Positions 30,750 through 39,839 of a stretch of DNA of 64,000 bases are shown here, in pieces. The notes under the pieces were generated by a model that was given only the letters and a program-made list of their open reading frames with translations, searched no databases and had not been told where the DNA came from. A program made the position numbers and the translations under genes. Source of the DNA: Pseudomonas baetica (GTDB lineage Bacteria; Pseudomonadota; Gammaproteobacteria; Pseudomonadales; Pseudomonadaceae); the NCBI RefSeq assembly GCF_002813455.1, contig NZ_PHHE01000001.1:2294001-2358000 (forward strand), written 5' to 3'. The first letter of the stretch is position 1. Every line of letters starts with the position of its first letter.

Positions 30750-31691
30750 CTAGATCCACCCACCCCACTGCAACAGAAAGATCCCGACGTTGGTGGTAAT
30801 CGCCGCCATCAACGTGGTCAACACGATAATCGCCGCCGCCAATTCATGATTGCCCTGCGCCGCCCGGGCCATGACAAAACTGGCCGCCGCCGTCGGGCTG
30901 CCGAAGTACAGAAACAGAATCCCCAACTCCGCCCCGCGAAAACCGCATAGCCACGCACCGAGCGTCGCCAGCACCGGCAGACCGATCATCTTAACCAGAC
31001 TGGAGCTGAGCGCCATCTTGCCGCTCTTGCGCAGCGCCGCCAGCGACAAGGTGCCGCCGATACAGATCAGCGCCAGCGGCAAAGTGGTTTGCGCCAGATA
31101 CTGGCCGGAGGTTTCCAGCCACCCCGGCAGGCCGATCTTGAAATAGGCAAACGGCGCCGCCGCGATCACGCTGATGATCAGCGGATTGCTGAACACGCTT
31201 TTGCAGATGCTCCACGGATCAGACTTGATCACCGGGCTGTACACCGCCAGCACAATGGTCGAGAGCGTGTTGTAGAACAGGATCACCAGCGCCGCGAGAA
31301 TCGCCCCGAGGGAAATCCCGTAGTCGCCGTACATGCTCGCGGCCAGTGCCAGGCCGATCACCCCGTTGTTGCCGCGAAACGCGCCTTGGGTGTAGATGCC
31401 GCGATCTTCGCGCGGACACTTGAGAATCGCCCAGCCCCAAGCAACGGCGAAGCTCACCAACGTGGCCAAGGAAAAGTAGATCAGCAGCGCCGGTTGCAGG
31501 GCGGCGTGCAGATCAGCATGCAGGATGCCGAGGAACAGCAGCGCCGGCATGGTGACGTTGAACACCAGCGACGAGGCCGTGTGGATGAAGTTGTCGTTGA
31601 TCCAGTCGATGCGCTTGAGCAGCACACCGAGAAACAGCATGGCAAACACCGGCGCGGTGATGTTCAGGGTTTCGAGGAAGATTGCCAGCAT
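30750..31691 (-). CDS. AEC family transporter (auxin efflux carrier-like)
   Basis: Polytopic inner-membrane permease of the AEC/BART family, with about ten hydrophobic segments over 313 residues (start MLAIFLETLNITAPVFAMLF). Relatives export or import organic acids such as malonate. The substrate cannot be read from sequence. It is separated from garD by a REP pair, so it may or may not belong to the glucarate locus. Confidence 0.88.
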   Translation of the reverse strand: MLAIFLETLNITAPVFAMLFLGVLLKRIDWINDNFIHTASSLVFNVTMPALLFLGILHADLHAALQPALLIYFSLATLVSFAVAWGWAILKCPREDRGIYTQGAFRGNNGVIGLALAASMYGDYGISLGAILAALVILFYNTLSTIVLAVYSPVIKSDPWSICKSVFSNPLIISVIAAAPFAYFKIGLPGWLETSGQYLAQTTLPLALICIGGTLSLAALRKSGKMALSSSLVKMIGLPVLATLGAWLCGFRGAELGILFLYFGSPTAAASFVMARAAQGNHELAAAIIVLTTLMAAITTNVGIFLLQWGGWI

Positions 31692-31766
31692 GCCGGGGAG
31701 CCTTGGGTGAGCGTCGTCAGGGGGCTAATGATAAGCCACAAGACCTCCGGCGTCTGTGGGATCGCC

Positions 31767-31850
31767 TTCGCGAGCAGGCTCGCTCCCACATTCGATCGCA
31801 TTCGCACAGACAGAACGCGATCGAATGTGGGAGCGAGCCTGCTCGCGAAG
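31767..31850. repeat. paired REP element with extended inverted arms
   Basis: CGCGAGCAGGCTCGCTCCCA and its inverted partner enclose a second inverted repeat (ATTCGATCGCATTCG ... GCGATCGAAT), so the whole unit could fold into one long hairpin. It lies between the AEC gene and garD. Confidence 0.9.
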
Positions 31851-31865
31851 AACGATAACCCGGCC

Positions 31866-33417
31866 TCAGGTAATCGGCGCCGGATTAAACAACGTAATGT
31901 CGTTATGCAGCTTGTGCTTCTCCGCCCACGTCTGCTGCTTGCCGCTCGCCACGTCCAGGTAGTAGTGGAACAACTCCCAACCCAACTCCTCGATGGTCGC
32001 CCGGCCGGTGGCAATCCGCCCGGCGTCGATGTCGATCAAGTCAGGCCAGCGCTGCGCCAACTCGGTACGCGTCGAGACTTTCACTACCGGCGCCATCGCA
32101 AGCCCATAAGGCGTGCCGCCCGGTGGTGAACACGTGCAGGTTCATCCCTGCCGCCAACTGCAACGTGCCGCAGACAAAATCACTCGCTGGCGTCGCACAG
32201 AAGATCAAACCTTTCTGCTTGAAGCGCTCGCCCGGGCCCAGCACGCCATTGATCGCGCTGCTGCCGGATTTGACGATCGAACCCAGCGACTTCTCGACGA
32301 TGTTCGACAACCCGCCCTTCTTGTTGCCCGGCGTAGTGTTGGCGCTGCGATCCGCTTCGCCCTTGGCCAGATAACGGTCGTACCAGTCCATCTCGCGCAC
32401 CAGTTCCTCGGCGACGGTTTTGGTCTGGGCGCGGGAGGTCAGCAGATAGATCGCATCGCGCACTTCGGTGACCTCGGAAAACATCACCGTCGCCCCCGCC
32501 CGCAACAGCAAGTCCGAGGCATAACCCAGCGCCGGGTTGGCGGTGATGCCGGAAAACGCATCGCTACCGCCGCACTGCATGCCGAGGATCAGCTCGGACG
32601 CCGGCACGGTTTCCCGGCGGCGCTGATCAAGCTTCTTCAAACGGACTTCGGCCAGTGCCATGATCTGCTCGATCATTTCGGTGAAACCGTGACTGGAATC
32701 CTGCAAGCGATACAGCCACGGCTCGCTGAGATCCACCGAAGTATCGTCCTCGTGCATCACCTGGCCGGCCTGCAATTTCTCACAACCCAGACTGATCACC
32801 AGTGCCTCGCCACCCAGGTTCGGGTTGCGCGCCAGATTGCGCACCGTGCGAATCGGGATGTAGGCGTCGGTGGCGGTAATCGCCACGCCACAGCCGTAAC
32901 TGTGGGTCAGCGCCACGACGTCATCGACGTGCGAGTACTTCGGCAGCAGTTCTTCCTTGATGCGTTTCACCGCGTGATCGAGCACGCCGGTCACGCATTG
33001 CACGGTGGTGGTGATGCCGAGAATGTTGCGCGTACCGACGGTGCCGTCGGCGTTGCGGTAACCCTCGAAGGTGAAACCTTCCAGTGGCGCCTGGGCGTCC
33101 GGCACCTCGGTGGACAGCGGCAAGCTGTCCAGCGGTGGCGCGGTCGGCATGCGCAGTTGATCTTCCTTGACCCAACTGCCCCGGCGGATCGGCTGCAAGG
33201 CATAACCGATGATCTGGCCGTAACGAATCACCGGGCCGCCCTCGGGAATATCCTCGAGGGTGACCTTATGGCTCTGCGGCACGAAATCCAGCGTCACCAG
33301 GCCATCGGCGAATTCAGTGCCGGCCGGTACGCCTTGGTCGTTGACCACAACCACGACATTGTCCCGCTCGTGCAGGCGGATGTAGCGCGGCGAGTCGGAA
33401 TGTTCAATCAACTGCAT
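31866..33417 (-). pseudogene. garD: galactarate dehydratase, frameshifted near the 3' end
   Basis: Converts D-galactarate (meso-galactarate) to 5-dehydro-4-deoxy-D-glucarate. The N-terminal SAF-like domain starts [20 protein letters not shown] and the large catalytic domain contains [13 protein letters not shown] and [14 protein letters not shown]. The frame then shifts at about 32113-32122: the reading goes [14 protein letters not shown] where the family has FTTGRGTPYGLA. Adding two bases (GC-type dinucleotide) restores [17 protein letters not shown] to FNPAPIT and the normal 517 residues. Without repair the last 90 or so residues are replaced by a wrong tail. It could be a recent mutation or an assembly error. 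It is preceded by gudP. Confidence 0.87.
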
Positions 33418-33428
33418 GACGCCGCTCC

Positions 33429-34793
33429 TCAGGAATGCGCTTGAGACAATTTACCGCTGGCTTCAACACCGCCGTTGGTTGGCGGCTCTTTGAGTACCAC
33501 ACGTTTGATCGGGCCAACGATGACCAAGTAGCTGAACACCGCCACCAGTGCATTGGCACCGACGAACACCAGCGCCCATTTGAACGAACCGGTGGAGCTG
33601 ATGATGTAGCCAATCACGATCGGCGTGGTGATCGACGCGATGTTGCCGAAGGTGTTGAACAGGCCACCGCTCAGACCGGCGATCTGTTTAGGCGAGGTGT
33701 CGGAAACCACTGCCCAACCCAGTGCGCCAACGCCTTTGCCGAAGAATGCCAGAGCCATGAAGCCCACGACCATCCATTCAACATCAACATAGTTGCAGGC
33801 CACGATGCTGCTGGACACCAGCAGGCCGGCGATGATCGGCGCTTTGCGGGCGAAGGTCAGCGAGTGGCCCTTGCGCAGCAGGTAATCGGAAATCACCCCG
33901 CCAAGCACACCACCGATGAAGCCGCAGATCGCCGGCAACGACGCGATGAAACCGGCCTTGAGAATGGTCATGCCACGCTCTTGCACCAGATACACCGGGA
34001 ACCAGGTCAGGAAGAAGTAAGTGATGCCGTTGATGCAGTACTGGCCCAGATACACGCCAAGCATCATGCGATTGGTCAGCAACTGACGGATGTAATCCCA
34101 CTTCGGACCGTCGGACTTTTTACCCTTCTGATCCATGTCGACCATGCCGCCGTTGTCGGCGATGTGCTTGAACTCGGCGTCGTTGATGCGTGGATGTTCA
34201 CGCGGGCTGTAGATCACTTTCAGCCAGACCAGCGAGAACACGATGCCGAGGATACCCATGACGATGAACACGTGCTCCCAACCGAAGGAATACACGATCC
34301 AGCCCATCAGCGGTGCAAACAACACAGTGGCAAAGTATTGCGCCGAGTTGAAGATCGCCGACGCAGTGCCGCGTTCGGCGGTCGGGAACCAGGCGGCAAC
34401 AATGCGCGCGTTGCCAGGGAAGGACGGCGCTTCAGCCAGGCCGACCAGAAAGCGCAGCATGAACAGCGCAACAATCGCCGTGGACATGCCGAATTCACCG
34501 ACAAAGCCTTGCAGCACGGTGAACAGCGACCAGGTGAAAATGCTCAGGGCGTAGACTTTTTTCGAGCCGAAGCGATCGAGCAGCCAGCCACCGGGGATTT
34601 GCCCGGCCACGTAGGCCCAACCGAATGCGGAGAAGATGTAGCCGAGGGTGACTGCGTCGATGCCCAGGTCTTTTTGCAGGCTGGAACCGGCGATCGCGAT
34701 GGTGGCGCGGTCGGCGTAGTTGATCGTGGTCACCAGAAACAGCATGAGCAGGATCAAATAGCGGACGTGAGTCGGCTTTTGAGTCGATTGCAT
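33429..34793 (-). CDS. gudP: MFS transporter for glucarate/galactarate
   Basis: Proton symporter of the anion:cation symporter family (GudP/GarP/DgoT type). The 454 residues have 12 membrane segments with the family signatures [20 protein letters not shown] at the first helix and [19 protein letters not shown] after it. It starts at 34793 behind GGGAG and ends 12 bases before garD, so the two form one transcript. Function follows from sequence and its place beside garD and kdgD. Confidence 0.9.
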   Translation of the reverse strand: MQSTQKPTHVRYLILLMLFLVTTINYADRATIAIAGSSLQKDLGIDAVTLGYIFSAFGWAYVAGQIPGGWLLDRFGSKKVYALSIFTWSLFTVLQGFVGEFGMSTAIVALFMLRFLVGLAEAPSFPGNARIVAAWFPTAERGTASAIFNSAQYFATVLFAPLMGWIVYSFGWEHVFIVMGILGIVFSLVWLKVIYSPREHPRINDAEFKHIADNGGMVDMDQKGKKSDGPKWDYIRQLLTNRMMLGVYLGQYCINGITYFFLTWFPVYLVQERGMTILKAGFIASLPAICGFIGGVLGGVISDYLLRKGHSLTFARKAPIIAGLLVSSSIVACNYVDVEWMVVGFMALAFFGKGVGALGWAVVSDTSPKQIAGLSGGLFNTFGNIASITTPIVIGYIISSTGSFKWALVFVGANALVAVFSYLVIVGPIKRVVLKEPPTNGGVEASGKLSQAHS

Positions 34794-34863
34794 GTAGATG
34801 TACTCCCACTGATTATTTTTATGCGCGGGTGAATCTGTTGTGTTTCCCGGTGTTCCGGGTTCC

Positions 34864-34965
34864 CTGTAGGAGCTGCCGCAGGCTGCGATCTTTTGATCTT
34901 CGGCGTCATCCGAGACGCCAGAGAATCAAGATCAAAAGATCGCAGCCTGCGGCAGCTCCTACAGG
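34864..34965. repeat. paired REP element (AGGAGCTGCCG family)
   Basis: Inverted pair CTGTAGGAGCTGCCGCAGGC and GCCTGCGGCAGCTCCTACAG with GATC-rich arms, in the spacer between the dehydrogenase and gudP, so it may modulate readthrough within the glucarate operon. Confidence 0.92.
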
Positions 34966-34978
34966 GGTATTGCGTGGA

Positions 34979-36424
34979 TCAGGAACCGACGTAGGCGGTT
35001 TTCACCACCGTGTAGAACTCTTGCGCATAACGTCCTTGCTCACGTGATCCATAGGACGAACCCTTACGGCCACCGAACGGAACGTGGTAATCCACGCCCG
35101 CTGTCGGCAGGTTGACCATCACCATCCCGGCCTGGGAATGGCGCTTGAAGTGGTTGGCGTACTTCAGCGACGTGGTGGCGATACCGGCCGACAGACCAAA
35201 CTCGGTGTCGTTGGCCATCGCCAGCGCGGCGTCGTAATCGGCGACGCGGACGATGTTCGCCACCGGGCCGAAAATCTCTTCGCGGCTGATGCGCATCGAC
35301 GCTTCACTGTCGGCAAACAGGGTTGGCGCAAGGAAGTAACCTTCGGTGTCGCAGGTCACCAGACCGCCGCCGCTGACCAGACGCGCACCTTCGGACTGAC
35401 CGATGTCGATGTACTTCATGTCCTGCTCAAGCTGCGCTTGCGAAACCACCGGGCCGATGTCGGTGCCGGATTTCAGCGCGTGGCCGACCTTGATCGACTT
35501 CATGCGTTCGGCCATGGCCTCAACGAACTTGTCATGAATTCCGGCAGTGACAATCAACCGGCTCGACGCCGTGCAACGCTGACCGGTGGAGTAGAACGCG
35601 CTCTGCACCGACAGCTCGACCGCTTGCTTGAGGTCGGCGTCGTCGAGAATGATCTGCGGGTTCTTGCCGCCCATTTCCAGCTGAACCTTGGCCTGACGCG
35701 AGACGCAATTGACCGCGATCTGCCGACCGACACCGACGGAGCCGGTGAAGCTGATGCCATCGACTTTCGGGCTGTTGACCAGAGCTTCGCCTACCACACG
35801 ACCGCTGCCCATCACCAGGTTGAACACACCGGCCGGGAAGCCTGCACGGGAGATGATTTCGGCCAGCGCCCAGGCGCAGCCCGGTACCAGATCGGCAGGT
35901 TTCAATACCACGCAGTTGCCGTAGGCCAGGGCCGGGGCGATTTTCCACGACGGAATGGCAATCGGGAAATTCCACGGGGTGATCAGACCGACCACACCCA
36001 GTGCTTCGCGGGTCACTTCAACGTTGACGCCCGGGCGCACCGACGGCACGTAGTCGCCGGACAGACGCAGGCATTCACCGGCGAAAAACTTGAAGATGTT
36101 GCCGGCGCGGGTCACTTCGCCGATGGCTTCGGGCAGGGTCTTGCCCTCTTCCCGGGCCAGCAGGGTGCCGAGCTCCTCGCGACGGGCGAGGATTTCCGTG
36201 CCGACTTTATCCAGCGAATCGTGACGGGCCTGAATGCCCGAAGTCGACCACGCCGGGAACGCTGCGCGGGCAGCGTCGATGGCGGCGTTGACTTGCGTCA
36301 GATCAGCCTTGGCGTAATCGCCAATGGTGTCGCTCAATTCGGACGGGTTGATGTTGGCCGAGTAATCGGCGCCGGCGACCCATTCACCGTTGATGTAGTT
36401 GTCGTAGCGTTTTGCAGTTGTCAC
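34979..36424 (-). CDS. 2,5-dioxovalerate (alpha-ketoglutarate semialdehyde) dehydrogenase
   Basis: NAD(P)-dependent aldehyde dehydrogenase that turns 2,5-dioxopentanoate, the product of KdgD, into 2-oxoglutarate. The GTG start at 36424 ([20 protein letters not shown], 481 residues) is preferred over a TTG 15 bases upstream because GAGGG then lies ten bases before it. The catalytic Glu motif [12 protein letters not shown] and the catalytic Cys in [12 protein letters not shown] are present, with the FTGSVGVG cofactor loop. The substrate is assigned from its position directly after kdgD. Confidence 0.9.
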   Translation of the reverse strand: MTTAKRYDNYINGEWVAGADYSANINPSELSDTIGDYAKADLTQVNAAIDAARAAFPAWSTSGIQARHDSLDKVGTEILARREELGTLLAREEGKTLPEAIGEVTRAGNIFKFFAGECLRLSGDYVPSVRPGVNVEVTREALGVVGLITPWNFPIAIPSWKIAPALAYGNCVVLKPADLVPGCAWALAEIISRAGFPAGVFNLVMGSGRVVGEALVNSPKVDGISFTGSVGVGRQIAVNCVSRQAKVQLEMGGKNPQIILDDADLKQAVELSVQSAFYSTGQRCTASSRLIVTAGIHDKFVEAMAERMKSIKVGHALKSGTDIGPVVSQAQLEQDMKYIDIGQSEGARLVSGGGLVTCDTEGYFLAPTLFADSEASMRISREEIFGPVANIVRVADYDAALAMANDTEFGLSAGIATTSLKYANHFKRHSQAGMVMVNLPTAGVDYHVPFGGRKGSSYGSREQGRYAQEFYTVVKTAYVGS

Positions 36425-36457
36425 AGGGGCAGCCCTCAAATCTCAAAGCCTTCACGC

Positions 36458-36492
36458 AAAAAGCCGCTGATTGCTCAGCGGCCTCGCTTTTT
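36458..36492 (-). terminator. terminator/attenuator between kdgD and the dehydrogenase gene
   Basis: Stem GCCGCTGA (36463-36470) / TCAGCGGC (36475-36482) followed on the minus strand by TTTTT. It lies just past the kdgD stop and upstream of the dehydrogenase start, so kdgD may be made in excess over the rest of the operon. Confidence 0.75.
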
Positions 36493-36500
36493 ATCGGGTG

Positions 36501-37412
36501 TTACTGCGCACCTTGCTTGTCGATCAGCGCGGCGAGCATTTCGTACTCTTCGCCGGTCAGATCGGTCAGCGGCGCACGCACCGGGCCTGCGTCATAGCCG
36601 GCGATTTTCGCGCCTGCCTTGACGATGCTCACGGCGTAACCGGCCTTGCGGTTGCGGATGTCCAGGTACGGCAGGAAGAAATCGTCGATGATCTTGCCGA
36701 CGGTGGCGTGATCTTCGCGGGCGATGGCGTGATAGAAGTCCATCGCGGTTTTCGGAATGAAGTTGAACACCGCCGAGGAGTAGACCGGCACGCCCAGCGC
36801 CTTGTAGGCAGCGGCGTAGACTTCGGCGGTCGGCAGACCACCCAGGTAGCTGAAGCGATCACCGAGGCGGCGACGGATCGACACCATCAACTCGATATCA
36901 CCCAGACCGTCCTTATAACCGATCAGGTTCGGGCAACGCTCGGCCAGACGTTCCAGCAGCGGCGCGGTCAGGCGGCAGACATTACGGTTGTAGACAACCA
37001 CGCCGATTTTGACCGATTTGCATACCGCTTCAACGTGAGCGGCAACGCCGTCCTGGCTGGCTTCAGTCAGGTAGTGCGGCAGCAGCAACAGGCCTTTGGC
37101 GCCCAGACGCTCGGCTTCCTGTGCGTATTCGATGGCCTGGCGGGTCGAACCACCGACACCGGCGAGGATCGGCACGCTGGTTTCGCAGGTGTCGACGGCA
37201 GTCTTGATGATTTCCGAGTATTCGCTGGCGGCCAGGGAGAAGAACTCACCGGTGCCACCTGCTGCGAACAATGCCGAAGCGCCATACGGGGCCAGCCATT
37301 CCAGCCGTTTGATGTAGCCCGCGCGGTTGAAATCGCCCTGCGCGTTGAAATCGGTCACCGGGAAGGACAGCAGGCCGGCAGAGAGGATGGACTTCAGTTC
37401 TTGTGGATTCAT
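36501..37412 (-). CDS. kdgD: 5-dehydro-4-deoxyglucarate dehydratase
   Basis: Class I aldolase-fold (DapA superfamily) enzyme that dehydrates and decarboxylates 5-dehydro-4-deoxy-D-glucarate to 2,5-dioxopentanoate. The 303 residues start [20 protein letters not shown]. The Schiff-base Lys is expected in [15 protein letters not shown], and [11 protein letters not shown] and [14 protein letters not shown] are family features. It is the first gene of the leftward glucarate/galactarate cluster; a candidate operator lies 57 bases upstream. Confidence 0.94.
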   Translation of the reverse strand: MNPQELKSILSAGLLSFPVTDFNAQGDFNRAGYIKRLEWLAPYGASALFAAGGTGEFFSLAASEYSEIIKTAVDTCETSVPILAGVGGSTRQAIEYAQEAERLGAKGLLLLPHYLTEASQDGVAAHVEAVCKSVKIGVVVYNRNVCRLTAPLLERLAERCPNLIGYKDGLGDIELMVSIRRRLGDRFSYLGGLPTAEVYAAAYKALGVPVYSSAVFNFIPKTAMDFYHAIAREDHATVGKIIDDFFLPYLDIRNRKAGYAVSIVKAGAKIAGYDAGPVRAPLTDLTGEEYEMLAALIDKQGAQ

Positions 37413-37468
37413 TATTCGAACACCCTGGGTAGCAATATTTTTGTGAGTGGATCGTTCAGCGCTCGCTG

Positions 37469-37492
37469 AAGTTGTAGGTCATCGTACAACTT
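37469..37492. promoter_or_regulatory. perfect inverted repeat, likely operator for the glucarate GntR regulator
   Basis: AAGTTGTA and TACAACTT form a perfect 8-base inverted repeat with 8 bases between them, upstream of kdgD. The half ATCGTACAAC recurs exactly (inverted, GTTGTACGAT at 41013-41022) upstream of the GntR/FadR-type regulator gene. Confidence 0.65.
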
Positions 37493-37555
37493 AAAAGATA
37501 ACCGTCAACTGCATTTCATCGCTGACGAGCATTTTTTGTCGGACAAGATTCTTTC

Positions 37556-37607
37556 TTGACGTAGGAAATTTCTCGACTAGTATCCATTTAGCTGTATATG
37601 CATACAG
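37556..37607 (+). promoter_or_regulatory. LexA (SOS) box and sigma-70 promoter of the phospholipase cassette
   Basis: TTGACG at 37556-37561, 16 bases, then TAGTAT at 37578-37583 make a plausible -35/-10 pair. Immediately downstream, CTGTATATGCATACAG at 37592-37607 fits the LexA consensus CTGT-N8-ACAG with the A/T-alternating centre typical of strong SOS boxes. The box would cover the transcription start. The first gene of the cassette starts 40 bases later. Confidence 0.75.
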
Positions 37608-37647
37608 TTAAATCAGAATCTACCGACGACATATCAAGGAGAAAGAA

Positions 37648-38949
37648 ATGTCCGGTCTACACCCGAAACCTCAGGAAAAACCCCAACCGGTCATCGCCAG
37701 TTTCGATGATCTGTTCACTGCAACCGGCATCCCCATCAACCCCGATAATCGGCTGGTGCTGCACATCGCCGACGCTCACAGCGATGTCGAACCGGTCACC
37801 GACCTCCCCGGTAACGCCTTGAAAGGCAGACCGCAGGCCCGCTTCGAGGGCGGTGAACACACAGCCATTGGTGATAACACCCTGCTGCGTTTTGTCGAAA
37901 ATGCCCAGCCGATCCTCGCGAAAAACGTGGCACTGCATCTGCTGAACGGCCTGGCGCTCACCTACGGCCAGATCCTCGCACTGGGCGGTGATTTCTACGG
38001 AATACCGGAGCGCCCGGTCAGTGAAGGCGCAACACCGGTGGATCGCCTGCAACGCTTCAACGCGGCCTTCGACTCTCTCGCCGTCCTGCCTGCCGCACGA
38101 GCCGAGGCCACGCAGATTCTCGCGGTCATGCAAAAGGAGATCGACGCGGTTAAACAGGCCATCAAAGACGGTAAACAACCGCACGAGGCGTACGACGCAC
38201 TAGGAGATACGTTGTCGGAAGAGTGGAACAAAATTACCGGCGGCGGCAGTTTCGTCTCGGCCCTGTTCCCGCTCGGGCGTTACCTGAAACTGGCGGCGAA
38301 CAACGCCGACCATTTCGGCGAATGGGCGAAGCTGGCCTACATCGCCGGACACACCGCGGCCCTGCAAACGGCCATCGCCGCTCGCGCCAACCACGATGAA
38401 CTGCAACTGGAACGCGCCTACGCTATGAATGCATTCGCCGACCACTTCCTCACCGACCTGTTTTCCTCCGGCCACTTGCGAGTACCGCGCAAGGAACTGG
38501 CAGCCGTAGTGACGCCGAGTGATCTAGGCTCGCTGATCACCCGTTTCATGCACGACGAGGACAGCAAATTCGGTCTCAAGGTGCGCAACGGCCATGGCGA
38601 TCAGTGGCGGGCTTACGGAGACAAGCGCTACTTCGAGGCGAGCGATGCCGACAACCGCTCTCAGGTCAATCAAGCGGTGCAGGCTTCGGCAGATGAGGTA
38701 TTCGCCACCTACCTCAGCGGCACCCTGCCTGCTCCGTCCACATTCGCCGCATTGCAGCGTTTGCCGGACCTGCCGGCGGTGTTGAATCTGGCGAATAACT
38801 TCTCGCCACTGTTCCGCACCGCGGGCAGCAAAGTGTTACGGCGCAAGGACGTCAACAACCTCAACGACACCGCGACCGTCGACGACTGGTGGGGCTGGAG
38901 TACCTATCTGCTGCTCAAGGACTACCAACCGACCGGCAACGTCAATTAA
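37648..38949 (+). CDS. zinc-phospholipase-C/P1-nuclease-like protein, SOS-box controlled
   Basis: A 433-residue, mainly helical protein without a visible signal peptide or membrane segment. Residues 265-276 read DHFLTDLFSSGH: His266, Asp270 and His276 have the same spacing (+4, +6) as ligands His118, Asp122 and His128 of Bacillus cereus zinc phospholipase C. Other candidate metal residues lie in LHIADAHSDVE near the N-terminus, AYIAGHTAALQ and RFMHDED. I therefore call it a zinc-dependent phospholipase C/P1-nuclease-fold protein, but activity and substrate are inference. The start follows AAGGAGAAAGAA. It heads a rightward cassette placed between kdgD and its likely regulator, behind a LexA box. 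The small gene 11 bases downstream is probably co-transcribed. Confidence 0.72.
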   Translation: MSGLHPKPQEKPQPVIASFDDLFTATGIPINPDNRLVLHIADAHSDVEPVTDLPGNALKGRPQARFEGGEHTAIGDNTLLRFVENAQPILAKNVALHLLNGLALTYGQILALGGDFYGIPERPVSEGATPVDRLQRFNAAFDSLAVLPAARAEATQILAVMQKEIDAVKQAIKDGKQPHEAYDALGDTLSEEWNKITGGGSFVSALFPLGRYLKLAANNADHFGEWAKLAYIAGHTAALQTAIAARANHDELQLERAYAMNAFADHFLTDLFSSGHLRVPRKELAAVVTPSDLGSLITRFMHDEDSKFGLKVRNGHGDQWRAYGDKRYFEASDADNRSQVNQAVQASADEVFATYLSGTLPAPSTFAALQRLPDLPAVLNLANNFSPLFRTAGSKVLRRKDVNNLNDTATVDDWWGWSTYLLLKDYQPTGNVN

Positions 38950-38960
38950 GGAGAATCACC

Positions 38961-39152
38961 ATGACGATCAAACTGAAACTGGAACTGGCCTCGGGCCAAT
39001 CGCTGAAAGGCGCGCCGCTGGAGTTGTTGGCCAAAGGCCTGCCGATCGCCAGGGCGACAGTGGATGCGCAAGGTTACGCGACCTTTGATACCAAAGCCGC
39101 CGCCGGCCCCCTCACCGTAAGGGTCGACCACTCAATCCTTTCCCGTCACTGA
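38961..39152 (+). CDS. small protein downstream of the phospholipase-like gene
   Basis: A 63-residue protein (MTIKLKLELASGQSLKGAPL to VDHSILSRH) with alternating hydrophobic/polar residues suggesting a small beta-sandwich (transthyretin/CarboxypepD_reg-like: GAPLELLAKGLPIARATVDA, then GYATFDT). No signal peptide. A good AAGGAG site lies before the ATG, and only 11 bases separate it from the upstream stop, so it is very likely in the same transcript. It could be a partner or inhibitor of the enzyme; no function is known to me. Confidence 0.65.
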   Translation: MTIKLKLELASGQSLKGAPLELLAKGLPIARATVDAQGYATFDTKAAAGPLTVRVDHSILSRH

Positions 39153-39161
39153 CACCACCCT

Positions 39162-39199
39162 CCCCGTGTAGAGCTGCCACAGGCAGCGCCTACACGGGG
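39162..39199. terminator. REP-like hairpin / terminator after the two-gene unit
   Basis: CCCCGTGTAG-AGCTGCC and GGCAGC-GCCTACACGGGG form a long near-perfect stem around ACA, followed by TCTTTG. It resembles a reduced member of the GAGCTGCCGCAGGC REP family and would end the 37648-39152 transcript. Confidence 0.6.
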
Positions 39200-39311
39200 T
39201 CTTTGAAACAGCTGGAAATGAACAGTTTAAAACCTCTCCTGCGAAAGTCTCTTACCGTGCAAAACCGCCGTGAATGAATCACGGCTCACCTCGCACGGAG
39301 CGCGAACCCTC

Positions 39312-39686
39312 ATGAATTTTGCCGCACCCACACTCCCGCCATTTCTGCCTCATTCGCCTGAAAAAGCCATCGTAAACCTCTCGGCACTGAGCGATGACCT
39401 GATCGTTCAGGTCCCGGACTCCAGTGATTTTGCGGCGAACTGGAGCGTCTACGCGATTCTTGGCGACGACCCCGAAGAGCCCGAATGGGCAGGCGAAGAA
39501 GTGCAGACCGGCACCTGGGATGACGCCGAGGATGAAATGGAAAAACTCACGGGCATTGAACTGCAGATTCCGAAAGAAGTACTGAAGGCGTACCTGAACA
39601 CGGAAATCGAACTGCGCTACAAATTTCAGGATGAATCCAGCATGGAGCCGTGTTCAGCGCCGCTGATGCTGCGTATCGAGGCCTGA
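39312..39686 (+). CDS. small acidic beta-rich protein, paralogue of the next gene
   Basis: A 124-residue acidic protein (MNFAAPTLPPFLPHSPEKAI). It shares an ordered set of short matches with the protein at 39840: a Pro-rich start with LP.PL, then EWAGEEV (EWEGKEV in the other), an IPK segment followed by a helix, an L.Y strand, and a final S.P..L strand. The likely fold is an Ig-like/invasin-type beta-sandwich. No signal peptide or membrane segment. The start at 39312 is chosen because it matches the paralogue's N-terminus; an in-frame ATG 42 bases upstream is possible. Function unknown. Confidence 0.65.
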   Translation: MNFAAPTLPPFLPHSPEKAIVNLSALSDDLIVQVPDSSDFAANWSVYAILGDDPEEPEWAGEEVQTGTWDDAEDEMEKLTGIELQIPKEVLKAYLNTEIELRYKFQDESSMEPCSAPLMLRIEA

Positions 39687-39839
39687 TTCCTGACGCGCCT
39701 GTTGGTCGGGCGCGCCTTTCACAAGACTCGACCGTTCGTCGGGACTGGTATTTCTTACAGGTGCTTTGCTTTCGCGATCCGGATGTTAATCAGGTCGAGC
39801 CGATATCAGCTCGTTTTGACAACCAAAAGGATCTTGAAC

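Noticed and set aside
37598..37822. 74-codon frame starting inside the LexA box
   Set aside because: It lacks a ribosome site, overlaps the well supported start at 37648 in another frame, and reads into Pro/Ser-rich nonsense.
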